The position numbers and the translations under genes are program-made. Below are positions 8,899 through 18,308 of a stretch of DNA of 64,000 nucleotides, piece after piece. Every line of letters begins with the position of its first letter. The first letter of the stretch is position 1. The stretch comes from Vibrio algarum (GTDB taxonomy: Bacteria > Pseudomonadota > Gammaproteobacteria > Enterobacterales > Vibrionaceae): assembly GCF_028204155.1 (NCBI RefSeq), contig NZ_JAQLOI010000001.1, forward strand, positions 1,426,001 through 1,490,000, written 5' to 3'. The notes beneath the pieces are model-generated. The model did not search any database. It was not told the origin of the DNA and was given only the letters and a program-made list of their open reading frames with translations.

Positions 8899-9870
8899 TT
8901 ACGGTAACTCCCATTCACTTCGATTGTTGTTCCCGTACATCTCTTCAAATTTTGGGATATTTGACTCCCAACATGGAGTTCCTTCTCCAATGTAGTCTTT
9001 AACAGCGTCAAGGAACAAGCGTGTACGCATTGGCATTTCACGATGTGGATAGACTGCGTAGAACGAGCTATAAGAAGCTAGCTTCAGATCAGTCATTATG
9101 GGTACCAGTTTACCCGACGATACTTCATCTCGGATATGGACTGAGGGGATCTTACAGTAAATTCGTCCTGCAAGAGCCATTTGAACAACAAGATCAATAT
9201 CACTTCCCAAATAGGTGCAATTCATAGACATAGTTTGAACCTGCTTTTGGTCATTGATATATCTTAATTCGGTGATCCGAAAAGTATCTGTAGCAAAGCC
9301 TCCGGCGGGCAACTGTTCGAGCTCTTCAATGGATTGAGGTTCACCATATCTGCGCAGATATTCAGGAGAAGCAACCAGCACTGACCGGTTGCGGGCTAAG
9401 TGGCGAGCAACCATAGACGAGTCTTGAAGCTGTCCGGTTCGAAATGCGATATCAAAGCCCTCCCCGATAACATCAACCAAACGGTTATTCATGTGGAGTT
9501 CAATAACAACCTCAGGGTAACACTCCTGAAAATTTTCAATAACAGGTTGCAGTATATTCTTAGTCAGTGACGTTATTGCCGTTATTTTTAGTAGTCCTTT
9601 TGGCTCTGTATGGAAGTTCTGTGCTACCTGAATGGTTTGCCTTAAGCTCTCCCGTAATGTTTCTGCTTTACGTTTTACTTCTACACCAGCCGCAGTAAGT
9701 GAAAGTGTTCTAGGGGAGCGATTTAACAATCTGACTTCCAGATCTTTTTCAAGTTTCGATATCTGCTTTGAAACTACTGAACGGTCGATATTACGACGCT
9801 CTGCCGCTTTACCATAAGATCCTCGCTCTGCTACATCAAGAAATAACAATAGCCGACTGGTTGTATCCAC
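8899..9870 (-). CDS. LysR-family transcriptional regulator
   Basis: The 323-residue protein has an N-terminal winged helix (FLDVAERGSYGKAAERRNIDRSVVSKQISKLEKDL) with the usual LTAAG end, and a C-terminal periplasmic-binding-like effector domain (GFDIAFRTGQ, VASPEYLRRYG). It resembles the AaeR/PerR-like (CrgA) subgroup. It is divergent from the dehydrogenase at 10032 with the palindrome at 9898 between them, the typical LysR arrangement. A decayed paralogue lies at 12328-13133. Confidence 0.92.
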   Translation of the reverse strand: MDTTSRLLLFLDVAERGSYGKAAERRNIDRSVVSKQISKLEKDLEVRLLNRSPRTLSLTAAGVEVKRKAETLRESLRQTIQVAQNFHTEPKGLLKITAITSLTKNILQPVIENFQECYPEVVIELHMNNRLVDVIGEGFDIAFRTGQLQDSSMVARHLARNRSVLVASPEYLRRYGEPQSIEELEQLPAGGFATDTFRITELRYINDQKQVQTMSMNCTYLGSDIDLVVQMALAGRIYCKIPSVHIRDEVSSGKLVPIMTDLKLASYSSFYAVYPHREMPMRTRLFLDAVKDYIGEGTPCWESNIPKFEEMYGNNNRSEWELP

Positions 9871-9897
9871 TTTAATCCCTTAGTCTGACGTAATAAC

Positions 9898-9913
9898 AAT
9901 GCCAAATTAGCAT
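9898..9913. promoter_or_regulatory. Operator-like palindrome, copy 2
   Basis: AATGCCAAATTAGCAT lies within CAATGC-7-GCATTG (9897-9902 and 9910-9915) in the divergent region between the LysR gene and the dehydrogenase. It fits a T-N11-A LysR box and is shared with 8740-8755. Confidence 0.6.
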
Positions 9914-10031
9914 TGTAGAAATTCCATTGCAAGGCTATTTAAGCACTACAAACCTCCGTATTATTGCTGAAAAAACAAGCATCGAACTCTCTTAATGTTT
10001 GTGGAGAATACTTAGTACAGGAGATCAAAAG

Positions 10032-10934
10032 GTGAATATATTAATTACGGGTACAAGCAGCGGCTTTGGTAAAGAGATGACCATTGCTCTTGCTACGTTA
10101 GGCCACTCTGTCTACGCTGGAATGCGAGGTATACAGGACAAAAACCAATCCAGTGCAGACGAACTCAAGGCTTTGTCAGCAACCCTCCACGGTCAGATCA
10201 TCCCACTAGAAATAGATGTGACTAACGATGAGTCGGTTGAAGAAGCCGTTTCGACAGTGCTAGCTAATCAAGCAGGCATCTTGGATGTAGTGATTAACAA
10301 TGCGGGTAGCTTTGTCGGCGGTCTGAATGAGGCATTTACGGTGTCTCAAGGTCAAGATATGTTCAATGTGAACACCTTCGGCCCACTGCGTGTAATGCGT
10401 GCTGTTCTGCCTACTTTACGTGAACAAGGTAAGGGCACGATTATCAACGTTACAAGCAGTGCGAACAAATTCCCTATGCCGGGAAGCGGCAATTACGTTG
10501 CTAGCAAAGCGGCACTGGAAAGTCTGACAGAAAGCTATGCCTATGAGCTTGCTCCACTTGGCATTGAAGTCCTTATCTTCCAGCCGGGTGCATTTAATAC
10601 CGGAATTATGGCTAAAGGAACTGGCCCGGAAGATGTGGAGCGGGTGAATGGTTACGGCAAGACACTTGCTTGTATGGAACCAATGATGCCTGCATTTATG
10701 GCGTTGATTGAAGATACCTGGGTTAATAACTCTCCTACGATGATTTCTGATGCCATCGTTGAGCTACTGGAAATACCTTATGGTAAACGCCCTCTACGTA
10801 CTATGGTTGACCCGTCTGGTCTCGGTAATCAAACCGATTCGGTAAACAAATACTTTGAACAGGCACAAAAGCAGTTCCTGCAATCAATCAAGATAGACCA
10901 AATGGCCAAAGTACCTACAAATTTAGACAAGTAA
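10032..10934 (+). CDS. Short-chain dehydrogenase/reductase
   Basis: The motifs are TGTSSGFG (cofactor loop), NNAGSF, the catalytic serine in NVTSSANK, and YVASK (YxxxK). The start is GTG at 10032, because AGGAG lies 8 bases upstream at 10019-10023; an in-frame TTG at 9999 has no such site. The product is about 300 residues, somewhat longer at the C terminus than classical members. It is the first gene of a plus-strand run with the Tat-exported protein (16 bp later) and the PEBP-family protein. Confidence 0.87.
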   Translation: MNILITGTSSGFGKEMTIALATLGHSVYAGMRGIQDKNQSSADELKALSATLHGQIIPLEIDVTNDESVEEAVSTVLANQAGILDVVINNAGSFVGGLNEAFTVSQGQDMFNVNTFGPLRVMRAVLPTLREQGKGTIINVTSSANKFPMPGSGNYVASKAALESLTESYAYELAPLGIEVLIFQPGAFNTGIMAKGTGPEDVERVNGYGKTLACMEPMMPAFMALIEDTWVNNSPTMISDAIVELLEIPYGKRPLRTMVDPSGLGNQTDSVNKYFEQAQKQFLQSIKIDQMAKVPTNLDK

Positions 10935-10950
10935 AGACCGGAGAGCAAAG

Positions 10951-11565
10951 ATGAAATCAATTAAACAGGACGATCATTCCGTTAACCCACCGCTTTCTGT
11001 AGAAGATGCGACAGAAACCAAGTCATCCCTGTCACGCCGGGATTTTGGAAAATTTGCAGCCGGCCTTGGTCTTGCATCGGTAGTAGGTAGTTCAAATGCT
11101 TTTGCGCAAGACAAGCCGCTATCAGCTGACAAAGACAACCAACCGAGTGTTACCCCTGAAGGTTACGAAGGAAACATTGCTGTCTGTACGGTATTGATCG
11201 TTAAACAAGAAATGGAAAAAGAAACCGATGATGTTTGGGACCGACATAAAAAATGGCTGAAAGAAACTCACGGCCCTTGGGGCATGGTTTCGTACACCGT
11301 TGCGAAACATAAGGAGCTGAAGTATCCACTGAAACCAGAAAATGGTGAAACAACGGATCGAATTGTTTATGTGATCCACGAAGTGTACAGACATCTTGAA
11401 GGCCTGAAAAAACACTACGCAGAGTGTATGGATGGCAACTATCTGGAAGACTTTATCAGGATTTGCACCGCAGAAGGGAACACATTTACTGTGTTACAAG
11501 GCGCTCCAATTACTCATTCGCTACTTCCAAAAGACTGCGACTTCCCTATTACGTTCGCCTCATAA
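10951..11565 (+). CDS. Tat-exported protein of unknown function
   Basis: Residues 28-53 form a twin-arginine signal (SRRDFGKFAAGLGLASVVG, cleavage near NAFAQ-D). The mature part of about 150 residues has a pattern compatible with a dimeric alpha-beta barrel (EthD/ABM-like), but I do not recognise a specific family. Tat export suggests folding in the cytoplasm, often with a cofactor. GGAGAG precedes the start. Between the dehydrogenase and the PEBP gene on the same strand, it is probably co-transcribed with both. Confidence 0.75.
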   Translation: MKSIKQDDHSVNPPLSVEDATETKSSLSRRDFGKFAAGLGLASVVGSSNAFAQDKPLSADKDNQPSVTPEGYEGNIAVCTVLIVKQEMEKETDDVWDRHKKWLKETHGPWGMVSYTVAKHKELKYPLKPENGETTDRIVYVIHEVYRHLEGLKKHYAECMDGNYLEDFIRICTAEGNTFTVLQGAPITHSLLPKDCDFPITFAS

Positions 11566-11576
11566 GGTCTGGTTTA

Positions 11577-12125
11577 ATGAAAAAAATTCTTGTTACACTA
11601 CCGCTCATTTTTGCCTTACCTGCTTTTGCTGGAACACTAAAACTGACCAGCGAAGATATCGGGCAAGGAAAGCTTATGACTTCCAAACAAGAGTCTAGTG
11701 GCGCGGGTTGCAACGGCAGTAATCATTCTCCACATCTTAAGTGGTCGAGTGTTCCGGAAGGAACCAAGAGCTTTGCTGTTACCGCATATGACCCTGATGC
11801 ACCTACAGGCAGTGGTTGGTGGCACTGGCAACTTGTTAATATTCCAGCGGATATTACTGAGTTACCAGCTAACGCTGGCAGCACGACAGAAAACCTTGCT
11901 CCTGAAGGTAGCATGCATATTGAAAATGACAAGGGAGAAAAAGGCTATGGTGGAGCATGTCCCCCGAAAGGACAAAACGCACACCGTTATCAGTTTACTC
12001 TCTATGCACTCGCTACAAAGGGTTTACAACTACCCCCGAATGCTTCCGGCGCTATGGCTGGTTACATGATCAAAGCATATACGATTGAATCGGTGACGAT
12101 TGAGGCAACATACAAGCGCGATTAA
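11577..12125 (+). CDS. Exported YbhB/YbcL (PEBP)-family protein
   Basis: A Sec signal (MKKILVTLPLIFALPAFAG) precedes a bacterial PEBP domain with the DPDAPTGSGWWHW motif and the HRYQFTLYAL strand. Length is 182 residues, normal for periplasmic YbcL relatives. The function in bacteria is not well defined. The start is ATG at 11577, preceded by AAGGTCTGG; it lies 11 bp after the previous stop. Longer versions of the frame overlap the upstream gene and are artefacts. Confidence 0.87.
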   Translation: MKKILVTLPLIFALPAFAGTLKLTSEDIGQGKLMTSKQESSGAGCNGSNHSPHLKWSSVPEGTKSFAVTAYDPDAPTGSGWWHWQLVNIPADITELPANAGSTTENLAPEGSMHIENDKGEKGYGGACPPKGQNAHRYQFTLYALATKGLQLPPNASGAMAGYMIKAYTIESVTIEATYKRD

Positions 12126-12183
12126 GTCTGTAATTAAAGGCACCTTACTTAATTGTAGGGAGTGATTTATTTCTCCCTACATC

Positions 12184-12327
12184 TGAATCGCCACTAACTT
12201 GTTGGACGCCTTTTAGTTAGACAAAATGACAAACAGAGAGGTGCCTATGAGCAGAAAAAGATATCCCGAAGAATGCAAGATTGAAGCCGTTAAACAAGTG
12301 ACTGAAAAAGGACATAACGTTGCTGAA
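12184..12327 (+). mobile_element. IS3-type element remnant (left end and start of orfA)
   Basis: A TGAATCGCC-type end at 12184 is followed by an ATG at 12247 encoding MSRKRYPEECKIEAVKQVTE, the start of an IS3-family OrfA. About 27 codons later the sequence changes to LysR paralogue DNA. The rest of the element is missing. The event removed the first part of the downstream LysR gene. Confidence 0.7.
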
Positions 12328-13133
12328 CCGCTCTCCTCGAACGCTTTCTCTTACCTCTGCTGGTATAAAGGCAAAGCGCAAAGCGCAAAGCAGAAGCATT
12401 GCGTGAAGAATTAAGGGAAACAATTCAGGCTGCACACAGTTTTCATGCAGAGTCCAAAGGACTGTTAAAAAACACGGCCATGGAATCATTTACTAAGAAC
12501 GCTCTGCAATCCGTCATTAATAAGTTTCAGGAGCTTTATCCTGAAGTAATTATTGAGGTTCACATTAACAGTCACTTAGTTGACATTGTCGGAGAAGGTT
12601 TTGATATCGTATTCCGCTCTGGGCAATTTCAAGATTCACCTTTTATTGCTAGTTACTTGGCCCGGAATCGCTCCGTATTGGTAGCGTCACCAGAATATCT
12701 AATCAGATATGGTAAACTAGACACTATGGAAGATCTGCAAAAGCTTCCTGTCGGAGGATTTGCCACGGACACTTTTCGTATTAGCGAACTAAAATATACT
12801 GACGTCCAGAATCAAGTTCAAACAATGCCTATGGACTGTGCGTACTTTGGAAATGATATTGATCTTGTTGTACAACAAGCACTTTCTGGTCGTATTTACT
12901 GTAAGTTCCCTGCTGTTCATATCCGAGATGAAGTTTTGTCAGGAAAATTAGTGCCCATTCTGACAGATTTGAAAATACCATATTACAACCCATTTTACGC
13001 CGTTTATCCTCACCGTGACATGTCGATGCGTACACGCCTGTTTTTGGATGCAGTCCGAAATTCTATTGGAGAAGATACTCCATGTTGGGAGTCTAATATT
13101 CCCGGGAAAGGTGTGGCTACTGGCTTGAACTAG
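12328..13133 (+). pseudogene. LysR-family regulator, decayed paralogue of 8899-9870
   Basis: From about 12328 the DNA encodes RSPRTLSLTSAG, aligning with residue 51 onward of the LysR protein at 8899-9870. The helix-turn-helix is missing, replaced by the IS3-type fragment. A 7-bp tandem duplication (GCAAAGC repeated near 12370-12392) shifts the frame; after it the effector domain continues (GFDIVFRSGQ, VASPEYLIRYG) to CWESNIP. There the paralogues diverge and the frame stops at 13133. The loss of the DNA-binding domain means it cannot act as a normal regulator. Confidence 0.85.
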
Positions 13134-13179
13134 CCAACAACAGAAGGCAAATGAACCATGGTTTATTATGTTTAACTAA

Positions 13180-13506
13180 CCGGAATCATTCAACGTAACG
13201 GGCCGGAAAGTGGTCAAAATGTACAAGCAGCGCATGCAGATAGAGGAATGTTTTAGGGATAAGAAAAATGAACATCTTGGCATCGGACTGGGGTATACAA
13301 ATTCAAAAAGTGCTGAAAGGTACGATAACCTTCTCTTGGTAGCAGCGTTGATTTTATTCATTTTATGGAGCTTAGGATATGCCTCAGACCAGTTAAATCA
13401 ATCTCGCTTACTTTAAGCAAATACTGTGAAAAAGCGCAGAGTATTATCATACGTATATCTTGGAAAGGAGGTCATTGATTATGGGCGATATTGTCCGGAT
13501 GAATAG
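13180..13506 (+). pseudogene. IS4-family transposase remnant (C-terminal part)
   Basis: The frame from 13180 encodes PESFNVTGRKVVKMYKQRMQ, then IEECFRDKKN and a hydrophobic end, typical of the C-terminal part of IS4-type DDE transposases (the YxxxR-E region). A TAA at 13414-13416 interrupts what was probably CAA; after it the same frame continues ANTVKKRRVLSYVYLG to TAG at 13504-13506. The 5' part is missing. With the IS3 fragment it brackets the decayed LysR gene. Confidence 0.75.
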
Positions 13507-13710
13507 ATACTGGTGTTTGTCTTTAGCCAGCTATCGGAGCCGGCTATAGGTCATGAGAGTTTGACGTAAATTTGTGGGGGGCCCTAAGCTTTAGGGATGG
13601 TATATCAACTTTATTCATTGTCGATGACACGCCACGATGGCAACACATTTATCACCATCCTATTCGACGATCAGCTATAGCTAGCTCTTCTCACTATAGA
13701 GCAGCATATT

Positions 13711-14457
13711 TTAGAACTTGCCACCATTTACCCATTCAGCTTTTGGTGGGACGGATTCTTGATTGACCCAGATTTCTACGATTTTTCCATCTTCAACTCT
13801 GAAAATATCAAAACGGGCTATTTCCTGCTCTTTATAGACAACGCGGCTATAAGCGACAACGGTATTGCCCTGGCCGATAACTCTCACGATCTGATCATAG
13901 GCCCCCTGATAGTTTTCAAGAGGCTCAACTTCTGAAGAGGTGTGAGTAATCAGAGTGCTACTATCTACAAAAGATGCGAACTTTTCTTTCTGACCAAGAA
14001 TCATTACATCACAGATAAAGTTACGGACAATCTCTTTGTTATCTTCAGTTGATTCAGGGCTAACTATTTCCACTGGTCCGCTGATTTGATCTATTTCTGA
14101 ACCCGGTTTAGTTTCAAATGCAGCAATAACATCCCAGTGTTCGATAATCTTGTCATCACTGTCCGTGTCAAATAGATCTGTCGTTACCCATTTAGCATCA
14201 CCATTATTGATATCCTGATAAGCCTGCACAAAGACATATTGCCCATCTACGACAGAACGGGCTATACGAATGTCTCTGACCTTACAGCGCTCTATAAAAG
14301 GTTCGAAAAACTCTACGAAACCTTCGATGCCATTTCGTACACCAGTGCTGTGTTGGGTATATCGTCTACCGGTATATTTAGTTACTGCCTGACGAGCATT
14401 TCCGTCACGTATGCCTTCTAAATAAAGGTTCGATGCGTTTTCCAGTTTCTGACTCAT
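13711..14457 (-). CDS. Tandem NTF2-like (SnoaL-type) protein
   Basis: The 248-residue product contains two NTF2-like folds: residues 1-115 (YLEGIRDGNARQAVTKYTG...YTQHSTG) and about 130-245 (NKEIVRNFICDVMILGQ...YSRVVYKEQEIARFDIFRV). SnoaL-like domains bind small hydrophobic molecules; no substrate can be named. The start at 14457 (MSQKLEN) has GGAG 6 bases upstream; an ATG 18 bases earlier is less well placed. No partner is obvious: it stands between the IS4 remnant and a noncoding stretch. Confidence 0.78.
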   Translation of the reverse strand: MSQKLENASNLYLEGIRDGNARQAVTKYTGRRYTQHSTGVRNGIEGFVEFFEPFIERCKVRDIRIARSVVDGQYVFVQAYQDINNGDAKWVTTDLFDTDSDDKIIEHWDVIAAFETKPGSEIDQISGPVEIVSPESTEDNKEIVRNFICDVMILGQKEKFASFVDSSTLITHTSSEVEPLENYQGAYDQIVRVIGQGNTVVAYSRVVYKEQEIARFDIFRVEDGKIVEIWVNQESVPPKAEWVNGGKF

Positions 14458-15185
14458 TGGTATCTCCGTTGACATGTATAACTGGTGTGAATATGAGTAT
14501 TGTTGATGATAAGTTATCAGGGCTGCGCGTAAAGGTAGATACCTGCTTAAAAATGGTGAATCTAATCCTGACTTTCTATGTATGGTACAGTTTTGTTAAG
14601 AGTCCAAATAGTCAGAAGAAACAGATCAAAGCGGGTCCTGATGGATTTTGGATGACCACAAGGGAAAAACTATCCGAAAGGTCATTTTATCCAAAGATCC
14701 TAGCTCACTCTGTCCAGAAGCGAATAATTTTCTCAAGTAAGCCTGCATGATTATGCAAGCGTGACTTTTGGCTAGAAGTGTTAAGAAGTGAAAACTTTTG
14801 GGAGTCACTGAGCACCGCACTTTAACTCTCTGTCATTCCTGCAAGCCCGATTAGCAGAGGACGGAATTTATCGGCCTAAATTTTTGCTGACAAACTAAGG
14901 GGCATAAATTGCTTAGAGTGATTACGTTAAATCATTGCTGGACAAAGGCAATCCAGTCCCCATTGTTTAACATCCCCCAGAATGCCGTCATCCTCACGCA
15001 AGTGAGGATCTCGTAAAGCGCGTAGCTAATTGAAAAATAATGACTACGTCACGTAAATTGCGTTCACTGTTTTTAAGGTGTATGTCCCCTTAGTGCTCCT
15101 TAGTGCTGGCATAACCCAAGTAACATCAGTGAAGAGTATTTACCAAGCTCGAATGTTCAGGCTTGGTAAATACGGTTAAATGCTC
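14458..15185. other. Noncoding stretch with a REP-like hairpin
   Basis: About 730 bp without a supported gene. A perfect 8-bp stem with GCAA loop (ATCCTCAC at 14990-14997, GTGAGGAT at 15002-15009) lies in a context (CCGTCATCC...GGATCTCG) that resembles the repeated hairpins near 31270 and 43400. The plus-strand frame at 14433-14750 has no ribosome binding site or recognisable domain. Confidence 0.4.
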
Positions 15186-15578
15186 TTAACCATTATTAAG
15201 AGGCTTACTTGCATAGACACCATGACCATCTTTACTAAGATCAAAAGAGATATCATTGTTTAAATCTGCACATGAATACAAAGCAGAATTTTCAGTTTCC
15301 GCAACGAGACTGCAGTTATCCTTAATACTGTTTATATCATCCGCATCAAATTCAAATGTAGCCGTAATGACTTTAGACTCTGTATTGTGTAGAACTTCAA
15401 TATTTACTGCAGATTTTGGTAGGTAATTTGGTAACCAACCTTGTTTAAAAAACTCGGCCTTCTCAATATCCATGTAGTTTTTGAATACTGTAGCAACAGT
15501 ATCATCGGATGTTGCCGCCAAAGTATGAGCCGAGAATAATAGAACCATGGGTATTGCCAATAACAGTTTAGTTTTCAT
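15186..15578 (-). CDS. Exported hypothetical protein (130 aa)
   Basis: A Sec signal peptide (MKTKLLLAIPMVLLFSAHTLAA) precedes a mature region of about 108 residues with two cysteines (DNCSLV and LYSCADL), which could form a disulphide in the periplasm. AAGATG-rich sequence with AGGAG-poor context precedes the ATG; GGAGAAAC lies 8-15 bases upstream. No family is recognised. It stands alone, with noncoding DNA on both sides. Confidence 0.65.
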   Translation of the reverse strand: MKTKLLLAIPMVLLFSAHTLAATSDDTVATVFKNYMDIEKAEFFKQGWLPNYLPKSAVNIEVLHNTESKVITATFEFDADDINSIKDNCSLVAETENSALYSCADLNNDISFDLSKDGHGVYASKPLNNG

Positions 15579-16339
15579 CTTTGTTTCTCCATTTGATGAC
15601 AGCGATATAAGCCCTGCCGATTATTTAAAAGCGTTCGAACAGGAAGAATATTAAGCAATTTTGTAACTAAATATGTCACTTGTTAGTCAATCATAAGTTA
15701 ACGTTCAATTAATTAAATCAATATAACCAATACGTTAAGAGTCATTTTTTGGGATATTGCTTCCGTAAATCAAGAGAAATATCAGAGCCGCGTAAAATGA
15801 ACAGATTAGACGTTGTAATAAATGACAGTGCTGGTAGAGAACAAATAGCCGAAATCGTGCAATATGCGATGTTATGTTGAACGGAACGGGTTGCTTTAAG
15901 CCTAGGATAAAAAAAGTGCGCGAGGGCTCTGTATCATATAGAACACCGACTAGTGGTACTTCGGACCGAGAATTAAGTAGAAATCGTAGAAAAAATCGGC
16001 TTGATGATATGCAGAGATGAGACTGACAAACTAAAAAGGGGTTTTGTACCCATTTCAGCGAAAAGTCTAATATGAGTCGCCAGCTCTTTATTTATAAGGG
16101 CTGAATGCAGAGGTTTGTTTCTTGGGCCATCTCTTATAGCGTCAATATTGCTTGGTAATTAGGATACGACAGAATCGCTTGGTGATCACAGAGAGTTACA
16201 ACACTCGCTGAAACGTCTCTGGACATTTACGAGCTAGCGAGTTTGCGAGTCTATTAATTCTCTGACTAGCTGATGTATTGGAAGACTAACGCATTGCTCC
16301 GCAGAAAAACCAGTGCCTTGTTAGCTATAATATTAATCT
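15579..16339. other. Noncoding stretch
   Basis: About 760 bp in which I see no supported gene, RNA or strong repeat. No frame here has a ribosome binding site or a recognisable domain. The first 150 bp may contain the promoter of the exported protein at 15186-15578. Confidence 0.35.
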
Positions 16340-16798
16340 TTATTCAGTGATTTCATGTTTATATGGATATCCTTTTCCCGTCTCAAGATAGTCCTTCAAG
16401 CTTCCTAAGAAATAGCCCCAACCTTCTTCGCAGATTTCATAGCATTCGAGTACTGGCATTAAGCCTTCGTGAGAGAAAGCTACTTTACTCCCAGTTTCAT
16501 TTTCAACGATCTTCCATTTTATAGTAGTTCCTTTCCATTCATCTCTAGCTTTTATGTCTCCAAGGTCGTGATTTGCCTCAGTAACTTCCCATACAAGAGA
16601 TTGACCTGGGAAGGCCTCAGATACCGTCATCTCCCAAGATGTTGTTTTCTCAAATCGAACTATCAATTGGTCGCCAACTTGCAGAGCTTGGTTTGATAAT
16701 TCCGTCCACCATTTATCAATATCCTTTGTAATGGCTTTATATACTGATTCAGGGTTTGCGGAGATCAGAATCTCAGTTGAATAGCTTCGTCTTGACAT
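16340..16798 (-). CDS. SRPBCC (AHSA1-type) domain protein
   Basis: The 152-residue protein has the START/SRPBCC pattern: ISANPESVYKAITKDIDKWW at the N terminus, a central WEVTEAN/TTIKWKIVE strand pair and a C-terminal long helix (GWGYFLGSLKDYLETG). Members bind hydrophobic ligands or act in stress response; the ligand is not predictable. GGAG lies 7-10 bases before the ATG. The gene appears solitary. Confidence 0.85.
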   Translation of the reverse strand: MSRRSYSTEILISANPESVYKAITKDIDKWWTELSNQALQVGDQLIVRFEKTTSWEMTVSEAFPGQSLVWEVTEANHDLGDIKARDEWKGTTIKWKIVENETGSKVAFSHEGLMPVLECYEICEEGWGYFLGSLKDYLETGKGYPYKHEITE

Positions 16799-16882
16799 GA
16801 TTTATCTCCTCATTCGATATGATCTATCTTCGTTAATACAGGTAACGAATGCAAAGTTAATCCCTAGCAAGGCAAGCCTAAT

Positions 16883-17096
16883 CTCTCGTTCCCACGCTCT
16901 GTGTGGTAAAGCATACCTGACTTAGAAGTGCCACGCAAAGTTCGTGCTTTGTCCCATCTCCACTAATCATCCAGTGCATAATCCTCGCAACTCTCGTTCC
17001 CACGCTCTGCGTGGTAATGCATACCTGACTTAGAAGTGCCATGCAAAGTTCGTACTTTGTCTCATCCACACTAATCATCCAGTGCATAATCCTCAA
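16883..17096. repeat. Two 108-bp direct tandem repeats of a CGTTCCCACGCTCTGCGTGG-type sequence
   Basis: CTCTCGTTCCCACGCTCTG starts at 16883 and again at 16991; the two 108-bp units agree at most positions. An inverted partial copy (CCCACGCAGCGTGGGAACG) lies near 17216-17234. Related GTTCCCACGC...GCGTGGGAA sequences are common intergenic repeats in proteobacteria. The minus-strand frame across the array (16878-17096) is an artefact of the repeat. Confidence 0.75.
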
Positions 17097-17332
17097 TAAA
17101 CGAATGGAGTTTAGAGGGGACCCACTAGCGTTATTCCAGTGCCCGTAATTATGACGGTGAAACAGGACTAATTAATATCTGCCGATCATGGTGATTTTGG
17201 GCTCAATATGCATTCCCACGCAGCGTGGGAACGAGGAATACTTAGACAATCAATGAGTAAACCTGACGACTGATATATTCGATGATGTAAATATCTTTAA
17301 AGATATGGAGGTTGCGTTTGAGTAGAGTGGTT

Positions 17333-18220
17333 TTACTGCCATTGGTATTCAATAGTTGAAACTAAATTCAGACTATCATCCTGATCTAACTCCATATACT
17401 GTTCTTTCATTATTTGCCCCATGGAATCACGAGATAGGAACTTTATGGATACGGACTTATCAGAAGCTTCTGTGCTATTTTCTAACCAGCTTTGGTAACA
17501 GTTTTCTTCTTTGATTAGACGATGGTTAGCATCATAAACGTAAACACGCTCATTTCTTTGGCGGCTTTGTACAACATCATCAACAAAGGTTTTTCCAATC
17601 ATTACTGCTTTTGCCACTTGGTTTAATCTATTGTATTCGTAGTGAGTGGTATCGACATTAGTCCCTACGATCGCCACTTTAGAATACTTTTTGCTGAAAA
17701 TCCTATTGCCATCTGAATCATACTCATAGGTGGTTTTTTCTATCTGATGACCCCTTACATAAAGGGAAAGCGCCAATAATAATCCACCTTCTGAATATGT
17801 GTATAATCGCTCGTCTCTACTACCATTTGGATATACTTCTGTTTCCTTGCTGATATCGCCATTTGAGTTGTATTCATAACTGACGACACTGGTGTTTACA
17901 CCATTTTTAACCATTGAGCGGGTTACAAGCATTTCGGACTTATCATACTGATACAATTCTAGTGTTTGTTTTCCAAAGCCATAAATCGATTTTTTCTGTG
18001 CTAACAGCCCGTTTTTACTGTACAAAAAATGTTGTTCTCTCACATCCGAGCGTTCCCGCTTTTCATAGTGATGAATTTTACGCGTAACAACGGAATTTGG
18101 TTTTGTATCTAATGTGATAACTTCCGCAAGAGCCAATCCACTTATTGCATGAACGAACATGACTAAAAATAAAGCTAGGTTAGTCTTCGTTCTTAGTTGC
18201 TTAAGATTTATATCGTTCAA
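17333..18220 (-). CDS. Exported protein with YD (RHS-like) repeats
   Basis: An N-terminal hydrophobic segment (residues 14-32, LALFLVMFVHAISGLALAE) looks like a signal peptide. The rest is a beta-rich array with YD-type repeats (SYEYNSNGDISKE, TTYEYDSDGNRIFSK, VYVYDANHRLIKE). These are as in RHS/YD proteins but short (295 residues), without an RHS core or toxin domain. It may be a wall- or envelope-associated sugar-binding structure. It is not linked to a type VI secretion gene here. Confidence 0.7.
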   Translation of the reverse strand: MNDINLKQLRTKTNLALFLVMFVHAISGLALAEVITLDTKPNSVVTRKIHHYEKRERSDVREQHFLYSKNGLLAQKKSIYGFGKQTLELYQYDKSEMLVTRSMVKNGVNTSVVSYEYNSNGDISKETEVYPNGSRDERLYTYSEGGLLLALSLYVRGHQIEKTTYEYDSDGNRIFSKKYSKVAIVGTNVDTTHYEYNRLNQVAKAVMIGKTFVDDVVQSRQRNERVYVYDANHRLIKEENCYQSWLENSTEASDKSVSIKFLSRDSMGQIMKEQYMELDQDDSLNLVSTIEYQWQ

Positions 18221-18308
18221 ACCTTTGCCCCTGAATCAAAAAAGAATAACAGCCATCCTTTCAATAAAGGTGGCTGCTACAGTATGTGTAAACGCTTTGT
18301 ACTGAGCT

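Noticed and set aside
14433..14750. 105-residue plus-strand frame
   Set aside because: It overlaps the start of the NTF2-like gene and has no recognisable domain or ribosome binding site.
16878..17096. 72-residue minus-strand frame with an internal repeat
   Set aside because: The repeat is explained by the 108-bp DNA repeats; no ribosome binding site.
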